DNA of 64,000 nt from Neisseria animalis (GTDB lineage Bacteria; Pseudomonadota; Gammaproteobacteria; Burkholderiales; Neisseriaceae). The translations under genes were made by a program, and so were the position numbers. The notes below the pieces were generated by a model, which made no database searches, had not been told where the DNA came from, and saw only the letters and a list, made by a program, of their open reading frames with translations. The DNA lies in assembly GCF_900636515.1 (NCBI RefSeq), contig NZ_LR134287.1, forward strand, positions 1,798,001-1,862,000. The letters run 5' to 3'. The stretch's first letter is position 1. Each line of letters opens with the position of its first letter. Of this stretch, positions 41,635-51,457 are shown in pieces.

Positions 41635-41886
41635 ATGGAACAACCCGATTTCTTCTCCATACCCAGCCCCTGCATCGGCGTATGCGAAGCCAACAGCAAA
41701 GGCTATTGCAAAGGCTGCCTGCGTAGCCGTGAAGAGCGGCTGTACTGGCAAAGCATGAGCGACGGCCAGAAGCACCAAGTCATGCGGCTTTTATCCGTGC
41801 GGCGCAGCAAAATCCGTTTAAAAAAACTATCGCTTGACGATGACCTGAATATCGAAGCGCCCGAACAGATAGAGCTTGTTTTTTAA
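41635..41886 (+). CDS. DUF1289 cysteine-motif protein
   Basis: 83 residues. N-terminal PSPCIGVCEANSKGYCKGCLRSREE with Cys13, 17, 25 and 28, followed by YWQSMSDGQK; this is the DUF1289 signature, assumed to bind a metal or Fe-S cluster. Function unknown. No clear ribosome site at the ATG. Convergent with recC, sharing a bidirectional DUS terminator. Confidence 0.85.
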   Translation: MEQPDFFSIPSPCIGVCEANSKGYCKGCLRSREERLYWQSMSDGQKHQVMRLLSVRRSKIRLKKLSLDDDLNIEAPEQIELVF

Positions 41887-41897
41887 GTTTCCACACC

Positions 41898-41940
41898 AAA
41901 AGGCCGTCTGCAAAATCCCAAATTTGCAGACGGCCTTTTC
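41898..41940. terminator. Bidirectional DUS terminator between the DUF1289 gene and recC
   Basis: AAAAGGCCGTCTGCAAAAT and ATTTGCAGACGGCCTTTT; A-run on one side and T-run on the other suit termination from both convergent genes. Confidence 0.8.
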
Positions 41941-44900
41941 TCAAGCCTCGACTGCTGCCAGCAAAGGGGCAAGCAGTTCGACAATCATGTTTTCAAACAG
42001 CGGCTGCATAACCGGCGGCTGCTCTTCCCTGCCGAACACCAAAGCCACTTCGGTATAGCTTTCCTGTCCTTTCGCGCCTTTGCTGTCCCGATAGGCCGAC
42101 AATGCTTTTTGTTGTGCGGCTTCCCAATCGTTTTTCTTGAGATATTCTTCCGCCGCCGCCAGCGAGGTTTTGGCGAAAAACGGCAGTGGCCGCGACTGTC
42201 CGATGTGGTAATAATCCAGCCATCTGCCCAACATTTCCCGCGCCTGTTGCGGCGGAATATCGGGATAAACCGTTGTTTCGCCGTTGCTGACCAAATACGT
42301 CCGGCAACCTTCTTCGCCAAGCGTTTGCGGTCGGACGGCGCAAAAAATCAAATGTTCCAACATTAAAGCGATTTTGGCGGGCGCATGGAGGGATGTGTTT
42401 TGAAACACCATCTGCCCTGCTTCATGCAGCAGCCCCAAACTGCCTTGTAAAATAAAACGGTCAAACACTAATTCATAGGCATACGGCGGCTGCTTCGGGC
42501 TGTCCAGCAAAGTTTGGTCGATCTGCTTGGCCGCCGTCTGAAAACGCTGCTGCCACAACACGCCGAGCTCGCCTGCCGGCAACAGGCTTTCGGCTTCAAG
42601 TTTTGCCGCAACCCCGCCGAAATCGCTGTGGTTGCGCCGCGCTTCCAAATAAGCATCAGCAATATATCCGCCCTCCCGAGGCTCGAACGGCTCGGCGGAT
42701 TCCCAAGAGCCGTCATGATACGGCTCCTGCCACGCCAAGGTATTTCTCAACCAGTGTTTCACGGGATTGCGCCAAAAGTTCAGCAATTCCGACTGCGAAA
42801 CGGAAACCGCTTCATTTGCAGACGGCATTTCGCCCAGCGGTTCGCTGAAAAACGCTTCTTCCGCTGCTTGCGGGCTGTTGAGTGCCGCCGCATAATCACT
42901 GCGCGTGCTGAACAGGCCGTCTGCATTTTGCTGCCCGACAAAATACCTTTGGGAAAATGCCTGCAACGGATGCTGCACCACCCAATTCTCCACCAAATCC
43001 CTGCTTCTCGTTCCCGTCATTGCGGCAACGGTATCCAACAGCTCGCTGACCAATGCAGACGGCGCAAGCTCGTCGTCGTTGCGTATGCTTCTGCCGACAT
43101 ACGACAAATAAAGGATTTCGCGCGCGCTGAGAATGGCTTCAAGAAACAGATAACGGTCGTCGTCGCGGCGGGCGCGGTCGCCTTTTTTCGGGTGTTTCGC
43201 AATCAAATCGAATGCCGCTGCTTTGGTGTTGCGCGGAAAATCGCCGTCGTTCAAACCAATCAGGCACAATACTTTAAACGGCAGGCTCCGCATCGGCACC
43301 ATGCTGCAAAACGTGATGCCGCCGCGCAAAAATCCGGCTTGGCTCTCGCTGCTCAAAAAGCGGCGCAGATGGCGGATAACCGTATGCTGCGGCAATATTC
43401 CGTCAAACTCCGCCAAAGCCGCTTCTTCCTGCCATTTCGCCAAAGCCTGTTCAAACTGCTGCAAGGCATACTGGTCGTTTTCAGACGGCAGAAACAACGC
43501 CTGCACCAATTCCCGCGCACGCTGCACCCACATACCGACATCCGCCGGCTGCTTCCATTGTCCGACAATATGCGCCAGCGTGTGCAGCAACGCGGCAAAG
43601 CGACTGAACATGCCGATTCGGTTGACATCGCTGTGCCAAGCGCTGACGTTCTGCCATACGCCGCTGCCGCCCTCGGGCAGCATCCAGCCCAACACCAGCC
43701 TGTCCGCCGCCTGCTGCCAAGTAAACAGATTATCCGCCTCTCCGCGCATTTCGCCGTCCAACCCCCAATGCACGTTCAATTCGGCAACCGCATCATGCAG
43801 CAGCGGTACATCGTCTTCTTCCAGCTCGAAGCGGTTCAGTACCAGCGCACTTTCCAGCAACGGCAGCACTTTATCCACTTCAAAACGGCTTTCCAACAAA
43901 TCCAATACCTGCTCCAGCGCATACAGCAACGGCTGGCGGCGGCTCAGTTTCACGTCCGACAAAGAATACGGCAGAGCCTGCGCGCCGCCCTGCGCCTGTC
44001 CGAACACGGCTTCGATAAACGGGCTGTACGGCTCGATATTCGGCGTCAGCACCGCAATATCGTGCGGCTGCCAATCCGGGTGTTCCTGCAGAATCTTCAA
44101 AATCCCGTCTTTCAACACCTGTAATTCGCGCAACGGACTGTGTGCCGAAACAATACGGACAGAACCGTCATGAAGCAGTTTTTCCCTTTCATTTGCAGAC
44201 GGCCTTTCCTGCCCGCCGCCCGGCATATTCAGCGTTTGAATATCAAACTGCAAGCAGTGCAGCAGGCTGTCGCGCCCGCTTTCAAACGGACTTTCAAACA
44301 CCGGCGTTTCCAGCTCGATTTCCGACAGAAAATCAAAAAAATCACGCCCCTGCTTGCCCAAAGAAGCCAGCAGCGGATGCCCTGCCTGACTCAAATCCGG
44401 CTCATCGCCGCCCCGCAAAATCTGCGCCGCTTCGATCACATTGCCCCAATAATGCTCGCTCGGATTCAAGGCAAACACGAATACCTCGCAATGCTCGGCA
44501 ATTTTTTGCAGCAGTTGCAGATACATCGGCGCCATCGTAGAAATCCCGAACACAAAAAAACGCTCGGGCAATTTGTCTGCCGACAGTGCCCCCAAAAGCT
44601 GCTCCCACAATGCCACACGGTGCGGCGCAGACCGGCTACCGTCGTCCAAAAAACGCCACAATTCCGCCTGCCAGCGTTCATCATCGCCCAAATCCAGCAA
44701 CTTCCCTGCCTGCCACGCATCAATCCATTCGGGGCGGTACACCAAATATTGGTCAAACATATCCGCAAGCTGTCCGGCAAGCTGGTAATCCGCCGAATCC
44801 CCGCTGCCCAAATAACTTTGCAGCGCCTCGCGGCTGGCGGCAAACGCAGAGGCCGTCTGAAAATCTTCCCGTCGGAACAAATCCAACAGCCGCCAACGCA

Positions 44901-45183
44901 TCACTTCAGGAGAAAACGGGCTGAGCGCGGGAATGCCCGGAATAAATTCGCGCATCAGCCGCCAAGTCAGACCCGCAGGCAGGCTGAAGCGCAGATTTGC
45001 CGCCACACCGGTTTCGCGCGCGAGAAAACTGCTCAAATAACGGCGCATTCCCTGACTCTGCACAATAATTTCTTCCGCCGCCAACGCATTCGACAGCGGA
45101 CGCACCTGCTGGATTTTACAAAACAAGGCCGCCAATGTTTCCAAGCGGTTGGACTGATAAAGATAGAATTTGGATTCGGGCAT
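41941..45183 (-). CDS. recC: Exodeoxyribonuclease V subunit gamma (RecC)
   Basis: 1080 residues; RecBCD subunit that recognises Chi and splits the duplex. The N terminus FYLYQSNRLETLAALF, AEEIIVQSQGMRRYLS, FVFGISTMAPMYLQLL, VRIVSAHSPLRELQVL and the C-terminal nuclease-like fold are RecC features. ATG 45183 chosen; a GTG at 45258 would add 25 residues of unlikely sequence. Two segments are translated DUS: ERPSANERE near 44195 and EMPSANEAV near 42822. recB and recD are not adjacent, as in other neisseriae. Confidence 0.93.
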   Translation of the reverse strand: MPESKFYLYQSNRLETLAALFCKIQQVRPLSNALAAEEIIVQSQGMRRYLSSFLARETGVAANLRFSLPAGLTWRLMREFIPGIPALSPFSPEVMRWRLLDLFRREDFQTASAFAASREALQSYLGSGDSADYQLAGQLADMFDQYLVYRPEWIDAWQAGKLLDLGDDERWQAELWRFLDDGSRSAPHRVALWEQLLGALSADKLPERFFVFGISTMAPMYLQLLQKIAEHCEVFVFALNPSEHYWGNVIEAAQILRGGDEPDLSQAGHPLLASLGKQGRDFFDFLSEIELETPVFESPFESGRDSLLHCLQFDIQTLNMPGGGQERPSANEREKLLHDGSVRIVSAHSPLRELQVLKDGILKILQEHPDWQPHDIAVLTPNIEPYSPFIEAVFGQAQGGAQALPYSLSDVKLSRRQPLLYALEQVLDLLESRFEVDKVLPLLESALVLNRFELEEDDVPLLHDAVAELNVHWGLDGEMRGEADNLFTWQQAADRLVLGWMLPEGGSGVWQNVSAWHSDVNRIGMFSRFAALLHTLAHIVGQWKQPADVGMWVQRARELVQALFLPSENDQYALQQFEQALAKWQEEAALAEFDGILPQHTVIRHLRRFLSSESQAGFLRGGITFCSMVPMRSLPFKVLCLIGLNDGDFPRNTKAAAFDLIAKHPKKGDRARRDDDRYLFLEAILSAREILYLSYVGRSIRNDDELAPSALVSELLDTVAAMTGTRSRDLVENWVVQHPLQAFSQRYFVGQQNADGLFSTRSDYAAALNSPQAAEEAFFSEPLGEMPSANEAVSVSQSELLNFWRNPVKHWLRNTLAWQEPYHDGSWESAEPFEPREGGYIADAYLEARRNHSDFGGVAAKLEAESLLPAGELGVLWQQRFQTAAKQIDQTLLDSPKQPPYAYELVFDRFILQGSLGLLHEAGQMVFQNTSLHAPAKIALMLEHLIFCAVRPQTLGEEGCRTYLVSNGETTVYPDIPPQQAREMLGRWLDYYHIGQSRPLPFFAKTSLAAAEEYLKKNDWEAAQQKALSAYRDSKGAKGQESYTEVALVFGREEQPPVMQPLFENMIVELLAPLLAAVEA

Positions 45184-45700
45184 GATGAATGATTCGTTGG
45201 ACACAGGGCCGTCAAAAGCAATCCGCACCGCCTTTCCGGCCCCGTTGGGAAACAGCACGGCTCAAACCGCAGCAAACCGCCCGCTCATGATGTTCAAAAA
45301 CAAACGGTTTGCCGGATACGGGCATGATAAGGCCGTCTGCAAAAAAATGGTAGTTTGATTTTTCCCAACCTCCGCAATAATCAGGCAGTGCCACAAGTCG
45401 GCAAACAAAATATAGTCGAATAAAATAAGAATGAGACAAGGCAGCGAAGCCGCAGACAGTACACATAGTACGGCAAGGCAAAGCAACGCTGTATCATTCT
45501 TATTTTAAATGACTATACAAAACCATCTTGCAATATTTATTCGGAATATTCATGCCGTATTTTGCCGCCCGCATATCATCAAACAGCGTTTTTGCAGACG
45601 GCTTTTTGGGGTGATTTTGTCGTTTTTTGCGTTTTGTCAAACAGGTTGCATTTATTTTTAGTAAAATATAATTCTTTGTAACTAGTTATATGTGATTAAA
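45184..45700. other. Divergent region recC / PepSY gene
   Basis: About 520 bp. Holds DUS at 45333 and 45594, CREE copy 7, and a possible promoter for the PepSY gene: TTGCAT at 45646-45651 and TATAAT at 45667-45672, spacer only 15 bp. No gene seen. Confidence 0.5.
45411..45517 (+). mobile_element. CREE-like MITE, copy 7
   Basis: 107 bp, standard ends. Lies between divergent recC and the PepSY membrane gene, about 180 bp upstream of the latter; Correia elements can carry outward promoters, so it might affect expression. Confidence 0.85.
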
Positions 45701-47140
45701 ATGGTCGATACGCAACAGAATACTCTTTCCCGCGATGCGGCAGCTGCTGCCAACCGCCGTTACCTGACAGTGTGGCGGTGGCATTTTTACGCCGGTATTT
45801 TTGTCGCGCCTTTTTTGATGCTGCTGGCGGCAACAGGTTTGGCAATGTTGTTGCTTGCCAATATCAGCGGAAGAGAGGGCGAACGGCTTGAAATCACGCC
45901 GCAGGCGGCGGTGCAGCCGCTTTCCGTTCAGGCGGAATCGGCACGTGCTTCTCTGCATTCCGAAACCGCATCCGTGGTGCAGTATATCGCGCCGCGTGCC
46001 GATAATATGGTTGCTGTGTTCCGTGTGAACGACGGCGGCAAGGCGGTAATGGCGGCGGTCGATCCTTATACCGCGCAAGTGGTGAAAACTTATCCGCGCA
46101 ATCAGGACTGGTATCATTTGATGGACGAAATCCACAGCGATATGCTGATCGGTACGTTTGGCGATTATCTGTTGGAAACCGCGGCATCACTGACGATTCT
46201 GCTGATTGTCAGCGGCCTGTATCTGTGGTGGGCGAAGCAGGGGGATTTGAGTGCCGCGAAGAAGCTGAGAAATATGCTGTTTCCCGTTTGGGGCAGCGGC
46301 AGGAATGCGTGGCGCTGCGTACACAGCATGCTCGGTACATGGCTGTCGTTAGTTTTACTGACGTTTTGTCTGTCGGGCATTGCATGGGCGGGCATTTGGG
46401 GCGGCAAAATGGTGCAGGCTTGGAGCCAATTTCCGGCAGGCAAATGGGGTGTTGCGCCGAATCCGGAATCCGATGCGGCCACGCACGGGAAGTTATTGAA
46501 CGACGGTAAAACCAAAGAAGTGCCGTGGGTATTGGAGCTTACACCCATGCCTCAATCGGGCACGACTTTGGGAGAAAACGGCATTGCCCCCGGCGAGCCG
46601 ATAACTTTGGAAACGGTTGACCGTTATGCACGCGAAATCGGTTTCCGCGGACGCTACCAGCTTAATCTGCCGCAGGGCGAAACCGGTGTTTGGACTTTAA
46701 GCCAGGATTCGATGAGCTACGATGCCAACAGCCCCACCATCGACCGTACAGTACATATCGACCAATACAGCGGTAAGTTGCTGGCGGATATCCGTTATGA
46801 CGACTACAACTGGTTCGGTAAGTTTATGGCAGTAAGCATTGCGCTGCACATGGGTACGCTGGGCTGGTGGAGCGTGGCGGCAAATGTATTGTTTTGTCTG
46901 GCAGTCATTGCCATGTGCGCCAGCGGTTTTGTGATGTGGTGGAAACGCCGCCCTGCACATGCGGTCGGCCTAACCCCGCCTGCACAAAAAACCAAGCTGC
47001 CGCCGTTTTGGGCAATGGCTGCGCCGCTGCTGCTGATTGCCACCGTATTCCCGACTGCCGTTGCGGCCATTCTGCTGGTCTGGGTGTTGGATACGTTGGT
47101 TTTGGCGCGTGTTCCGGCATTGGCAAAATGGTTTAAATAA
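45701..47140 (+). CDS. PepSY-associated transmembrane protein (putative iron-uptake reductase)
   Basis: 479 residues, four or more membrane helices with two PepSY-like extracytoplasmic regions: YLTVWRWHFYAGIFVAPFLMLLAATG, MDEIHSDMLIGTFGDYLLETAASLTILLIVSGLYLWW, CVHSMLGTWLSLVLLTFCLSG and ALHMGTLGWW. The intramembrane histidines resemble heme-binding ferrisiderophore reductases (PiuB/FoxB type). Role in iron release is inference. ATG 45701 preferred; GTG 45692 is an alternative, neither with strong ribosome site. Confidence 0.8.
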   Translation: MVDTQQNTLSRDAAAAANRRYLTVWRWHFYAGIFVAPFLMLLAATGLAMLLLANISGREGERLEITPQAAVQPLSVQAESARASLHSETASVVQYIAPRADNMVAVFRVNDGGKAVMAAVDPYTAQVVKTYPRNQDWYHLMDEIHSDMLIGTFGDYLLETAASLTILLIVSGLYLWWAKQGDLSAAKKLRNMLFPVWGSGRNAWRCVHSMLGTWLSLVLLTFCLSGIAWAGIWGGKMVQAWSQFPAGKWGVAPNPESDAATHGKLLNDGKTKEVPWVLELTPMPQSGTTLGENGIAPGEPITLETVDRYAREIGFRGRYQLNLPQGETGVWTLSQDSMSYDANSPTIDRTVHIDQYSGKLLADIRYDDYNWFGKFMAVSIALHMGTLGWWSVAANVLFCLAVIAMCASGFVMWWKRRPAHAVGLTPPAQKTKLPPFWAMAAPLLLIATVFPTAVAAILLVWVLDTLVLARVPALAKWFK

Positions 47141-47460
47141 GGTTTGAATGAAGCCGGAAAGGAACGGGACGGCGGGCAGTAGTGCGGTACGGTCAGGCGG
47201 AGCGGGAAAATATCGCCAGTGCAATGACGGCCGCCGCAGTACTGCATTGCCGTACGGTTTGTATGCTTTGTACTCCGCCATCTGTATCAGTTGCCGTTTT
47301 CCGACTGTGCTCCGCATCTTTCCGATTTTGCCAATGACACGGCAGCCGTTGCAACATTCAAAACGGCTGCCGTCTGCATTTCAAAACCGCAATATCGCGT
47401 TATAATCTAGCGGTTCGAGCAAAGTCTGTCCGTTTTGCAGACGGCATAGCAGGAAAACAA
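47141..47460. other. Intergenic region before ubiD
   Basis: About 320 bp. Contains two DUS (about 47378 and 47437). A 85-codon open frame here has no coding character. TATAATCTAG at 47401-47410 could be a -10 for ubiD but no clear -35 pairs with it. Confidence 0.4.
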
Positions 47461-48939
47461 ATGAAATATAAAGACTTACGCGACTTTATCGCCCAACTTG
47501 AAGCAGACGGCAAACTCAAACGCATCAGTATGCCCGTGTCGCCGCATTTGGAGATGACCGAAATCGCCGACCGCGTATTGCGTGCCGGTGGGCCGGCGTT
47601 GCTGTTTGAAAACCCCGTGCGCCAAGACGGCACACCTTACCGCTATCCCGTGCTGGCCAACTTGTTCGGCACGCCCGAGCGCGTGGCTTTGGGTATGGGG
47701 GTAGGCGATGTTTCCGCCTTGCGCGAAATCGGTAAAACCTTGGCCTATTTGAAAGAGCCGGAGCCGCCCAAAGGCATTAAAGATGCGTTTTCCAAGCTGC
47801 CGCTCTTAAAAGACATTTGGAGCATGGCACCGAATGTGGTGAAAAACGCGCCGTGCCAAGAGATTGTTTTGGAAGGTGATGAGGTGGATTTGACCGCACT
47901 GCCGATTCAGCACTGCTGGCCGGAAGATGTGGCGCCGTTGGTGACTTGGGGCTTAACCGTTACCCGAGGGCCGCACAAAAAACGCCAAAACCTCGGCATT
48001 TACCGCCAACAGCTCATCGGCAAAAACAAGCTGATTATGCGCTGGCTGTCGCACCGCGGCGGTGCGTTGGATTATCAGGAGTTCCGCCGTCAAAACCCCG
48101 ACAAACCCTATCCCGTAGCCGTGGTTCTGGGTTGCGACCCTGCCACCATTTTGGGCGCGGTTACACCCGTTCCCGATACTTTGAGCGAATACCAGTTTGC
48201 CGGCCTGTTGCGCGGTTTGCGTACGGAATTGGTGCAATGTATCGGCAGCGATTTGCAGGTGCCCGCGCGGGCGGAAATCGTGCTCGAAGGCGTGATTCAC
48301 CCGAACGAAACCGCGTTGGAAGGGCCTTACGGCGACCATACCGGTTATTACAACGAGCAAGACCGGTTCCCCGTGTTTACCGTCGAGCGCATCACCATGC
48401 GCAAAGATCCGGTTTACCACAGCACCTACACGGGCAAACCGCCTGATGAGCCGGCCGTTTTGGGCGTGGCGTTAAACGAAGTATTCGTGCCGCTGCTGCA
48501 AAAGCAGTTTCCCGAAATCGTCGATTTCTACCTGCCGCCCGAAGGCTGTTCCTACCGCATGGCGGTAGTGAGCATCAAAAAGCAGTACGCCGGACACGCC
48601 AAGCGCGTGATGATGGGCTGCTGGTCGTTCCTGCGCCAGTTTATGTACACCAAGTTTATTATCGTGGTAGATGACGATGTGGACTGCCGCGACTGGAAGG
48701 AAGTGATTTGGGCGGTTACCACGCGCATGGATCCGGTGCGCGATACCGTGCTGGTGGAAAATACCCCGATCGATTATCTCGATTTCGCCAGCCCGGTCAG
48801 CGGCTTGGGCGGCAAAATGGGCTTGGATGCGACCAACAAATGGCCGGGTGAAACCGACCGCGAATGGGGACGCGTAATTCGAAAAGACCCTGCCGTTACC
48901 GCCAAAGTCGATGCCATGTGGCAGGAATTGGGCTTGTAG
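47461..48939 (+). CDS. ubiD: UbiD family decarboxylase (3-polyprenyl-4-hydroxybenzoate)
   Basis: 492 residues; ubiquinone pathway decarboxylase that uses prenylated FMN made by Ubi[72 protein letters not shown] (catalytic Glu region) and [16 protein letters not shown] are diagnostic. Length matches E. coli UbiD. Start preceded by AGCAGGAAAACAA. ubiX is not nearby. Confidence 0.95.
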   Translation: MKYKDLRDFIAQLEADGKLKRISMPVSPHLEMTEIADRVLRAGGPALLFENPVRQDGTPYRYPVLANLFGTPERVALGMGVGDVSALREIGKTLAYLKEPEPPKGIKDAFSKLPLLKDIWSMAPNVVKNAPCQEIVLEGDEVDLTALPIQHCWPEDVAPLVTWGLTVTRGPHKKRQNLGIYRQQLIGKNKLIMRWLSHRGGALDYQEFRRQNPDKPYPVAVVLGCDPATILGAVTPVPDTLSEYQFAGLLRGLRTELVQCIGSDLQVPARAEIVLEGVIHPNETALEGPYGDHTGYYNEQDRFPVFTVERITMRKDPVYHSTYTGKPPDEPAVLGVALNEVFVPLLQKQFPEIVDFYLPPEGCSYRMAVVSIKKQYAGHAKRVMMGCWSFLRQFMYTKFIIVVDDDVDCRDWKEVIWAVTTRMDPVRDTVLVENTPIDYLDFASPVSGLGGKMGLDATNKWPGETDREWGRVIRKDPAVTAKVDAMWQELGL

Positions 48940-48954
48940 CGGAGATTTCTGCTA

Positions 48955-48991
48955 TAAAGGCCGTCTGCAAAATCAAATTTGCAGACGGCCT
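48955..48991 (+). terminator. DUS hairpin after ubiD
   Basis: AAAGGCCGTCTGCAAAAT and ATTTGCAGACGGCCT in inverted order, 16 bp after the stop, without marked T-run. Confidence 0.6.
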
Positions 48992-49030
48992 GAAACCTTG
49001 GTAAAAACAGGAAACAAACCAAAGCTGAGG

Positions 49031-49128
49031 GTCGGGTCAGGTTTTACACCCGCCCGAAAATTGAACAAACACCTTGAACGTTACCACTTCAAAAAGCCCA
49101 AGCAAGCGGGGGTAAAACCCGCCCCGAC
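49031..49128. repeat. Imperfect inverted repeat element, about 98 bp
   Basis: GTCGGGTCAGGTTTTACACC at the left and the inverse of GTCGGGGCGGGTTTTACCCC at the right, separated by about 55 bp. Not a DUS or CREE. Looks like a small repeat element; related GTCGGGT...ACCCGAC repeats occur in Neisseria to my knowledge. Rest of 48992-49271 holds no gene. Confidence 0.5.
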
Positions 49129-49271
49129 AAGCCTTGTGATGAATGGTGCAAAAGCCCCGGCCTTATTGCGGATACAACAAGCAAATCAGCGGCAAAGGAA
49201 AACGGGCGGCAAATCCATACCGCTGCATCTACCCTCTTGTTCGCACCCGGCGCGGCTTGGCGCACGCTGCG

Positions 49272-49790
49272 TTAATGTGCCATTTCCTGCACGGCTTGGT
49301 TCAGCCCCACCGCCAGCGATTCGAGCATGGCGGTGTAGCCGTCGCCCTGCTGCACGGTTTCGGCGTGAAACGGGCGGCTTTGTCCGTCGGGCCACAGGGC
49401 ATAACCGCTGACAATGGTTTTGCCCAGATAGCTGCCGTTAAATGCTTCGACATAGATTTTCAGCTGCTGCGCGCTTTGGCTGCGGGCGGCAGGTACGAAG
49501 GTGTAGCGGTGGTTCAGGCGGTTGAGCTTGTTGCTCAGGCTGTTTGCCAATGCGCCGTCCAGCGGGGTTGCCCACAGGTGGTTGCGGGCGAAGTTGAGAT
49601 GGTGGGCATCGGTTTGGTACACCAGCCCGCCTTTGTTCAATGCGCTGTTCAGGTACACGTTAACAGCGATTTCGCTGCCCTGCCGTGCGGGCTGGATATA
49701 TTGGCTGTCGGGCAAAACGAAATAGCTGGGGCTTTGGGTGCTGCCGCAGGCGGCAAGCAGGAATGCGGCGGCAAGGGGGGCAAGGCGCAT
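49272..49790 (-). CDS. pqiC: PqiC-type outer-membrane lipoprotein (YmbA)
   Basis: 172 residues; lipoprotein signal with AAFLLAACGS (Cys15) and the ABC-type auxiliary fold (YFVLPDSQYI, AVNVYLNSALNKGGLVYQ, WATPLDGALANSLSNKLN). In E. coli PqiC sits under the outer membrane and contacts the PqiB needle in lipid transport. Its ATG overlaps the pqiB TGA by one base. Confidence 0.9.
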   Translation of the reverse strand: MRLAPLAAAFLLAACGSTQSPSYFVLPDSQYIQPARQGSEIAVNVYLNSALNKGGLVYQTDAHHLNFARNHLWATPLDGALANSLSNKLNRLNHRYTFVPAARSQSAQQLKIYVEAFNGSYLGKTIVSGYALWPDGQSRPFHAETVQQGDGYTAMLESLAVGLNQAVQEMAH

Positions 49791-51457
49791 CAGCGGCCTC
49801 CTTTCGGAATCGGGTCTTTGGTGCTGCTGTTGAAAATCAGCGCGTTGGGTTTTTCTTTCAGGGTATCGATAACGGGCTGAACGTCTTTCAGGGTTTTATC
49901 CAGATTGTTCAGGGTTTGCTGTACGTCGCGGTAAACCGGCGATTGCGGCGATACGCCTTTCAGCACTTGGCGCAGCTCTTTCAGGGTTTGGTTCAATTCG
50001 TTCGGAATGTTTTGCGTTTGCGGTCGGGCAACCAGTGTATTCAACGAATTTAAGGTTTTGTCGGCGGTTTTCAGCGTGGTTTTCAGCTCTGCCAGCGAAT
50101 TGTTCAAACTGCCGACGGTTTTATCCAGCGGCAGGCGGTTGAGTTTGTCGAGCAAGGCAGCCGCTTGCGCCTGTATATCGTCCAAACCGCCGCCCTGTGT
50201 GGCGATAACGGTATCTCCGCCATATACGCTGTGCGGTTTGAGTTTGGGCAAAGACGAAAGCCGGTCAGTCAATTCAATCATTTTACTGCCGGTAATCAGG
50301 TTGTTGCTGCTGATGGTGGCGGTCAGCCCTCTGGATAATGCCGTCTGAAATTGTTGCCGCCAATAATCTTTGCTTTGCGCCTCCGCATTGATTTCGATAC
50401 GCGAAGGTTCGATACGCAAACGGACAGGAATCCAGCCGTCTTCCAGCAAATAAAGGCTGTCGTTGGGCGCGAAATACGGCACGTCTGCGACAACACCAAT
50501 GTTGATGCCTTTGTATTCCACCGGCGCGCCTGCGTTCAAGCCGCGTACGGATTGTTTGAAAAAGGCAGTGTAATACAGCGAACGCTCGCCGGCGAGGTTT
50601 TCGACTTCGCTGCGGCTGCCGTATAACGTAAATTTGTCTTCGTTCACCACGGCACGGTTGCTTTCCCGCTTGGGAGAATCAAAGGAGATGGCGCCGGAAA
50701 GCAATGCGGCAAGCGGCGCGGAATCCAAGCTGATTCCGCCGCCGTCTGTTTTGATATTGATGCCGCTTTCCAGCCAAAAGCGGCTGCCGGCATTAATCAG
50801 TTTATCGTTCGGACTTTGGATAAAAATGGTGTAATGCACTTTTTGCGCGGCAGGGTCGAAATGCGCGCTTTCGATTTGCCCGACCATAAAGTTTTCAAAC
50901 AAAATAGGACTGCCGACGCTCAAGATGCGGTCATTCTCTCCTTCCAGCTTCAAACGCAAACCGCTTTGTCCGATGGCAGCAATCGGCGGAATATCCAACA
51001 CCTGAAATTCGTATTTGGCCTCTTCGCTTTTGCCGGGCGTAAAGGCAATATACGAACCGGACAGCAGCGTACCCAAACCGGTTACACCGCTTTGGTCGAT
51101 ACGCGGCTTCACCACCCAAAACTGGGTATCGCTGCGGATTAAATCTTTCACATCGGCATTCAGTTGCGCGGTAATCTGCACACCTTTCTGATCTTCGCGC
51201 AGCTTGATTTTCGTAACCCTGCCGACATTGACATCCAAGACCTTGATAACCGTATTGTTTACCTCAATCCCTTCGGCACTGTCCATCAGCAGCGTTACCG
51301 TCGGGCCGGTATTGCGTATCTGCTTCATCAGCAGCCAGCCGCCGGCAATCAGCGCCAGCAGCGGAATCACCCACACCACCGAGGCAAACACATTGGTTTT
51401 TTTGACACGCGCAGGTGCAGCGGCCAAATCATTGCTTTTATCGTTCATATCACACAT
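49790..51457 (-). CDS. pqiB: MCE-domain lipid transport protein PqiB
   Basis: 555 residues: one N-terminal membrane helix (VWVIPLLALIAGGWLLM), three MCE/MlaD domains in succession (first GPTVTLLMDSAEGIEVNNTVIKVLDVNVG in part; third GAPVEYKGINIGVVADV), then a coiled-coil region (LDKLNRLPLDKTVGSLNNSLAELKTTL) that forms the needle. Spans the periplasm between PqiA and PqiC. Start at 51457 overlaps the pqiA end by 8 bp; ATG 51448 is the alternative. Confidence 0.93.
   Translation of the reverse strand: MCDMNDKSNDLAAAPARVKKTNVFASVVWVIPLLALIAGGWLLMKQIRNTGPTVTLLMDSAEGIEVNNTVIKVLDVNVGRVTKIKLREDQKGVQITAQLNADVKDLIRSDTQFWVVKPRIDQSGVTGLGTLLSGSYIAFTPGKSEEAKYEFQVLDIPPIAAIGQSGLRLKLEGENDRILSVGSPILFENFMVGQIESAHFDPAAQKVHYTIFIQSPNDKLINAGSRFWLESGINIKTDGGGISLDSAPLAALLSGAISFDSPKRESNRAVVNEDKFTLYGSRSEVENLAGERSLYYTAFFKQSVRGLNAGAPVEYKGINIGVVADVPYFAPNDSLYLLEDGWIPVRLRIEPSRIEINAEAQSKDYWRQQFQTALSRGLTATISSNNLITGSKMIELTDRLSSLPKLKPHSVYGGDTVIATQGGGLDDIQAQAAALLDKLNRLPLDKTVGSLNNSLAELKTTLKTADKTLNSLNTLVARPQTQNIPNELNQTLKELRQVLKGVSPQSPVYRDVQQTLNNLDKTLKDVQPVIDTLKEKPNALIFNSSTKDPIPKGGR

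Noticed and set aside
42514-44124. 536-codon frame opposite recC (and 34616-36217 opposite relA)
   Set aside because: Both lie wholly within genes of certain identity and have no ribosome site or family match.
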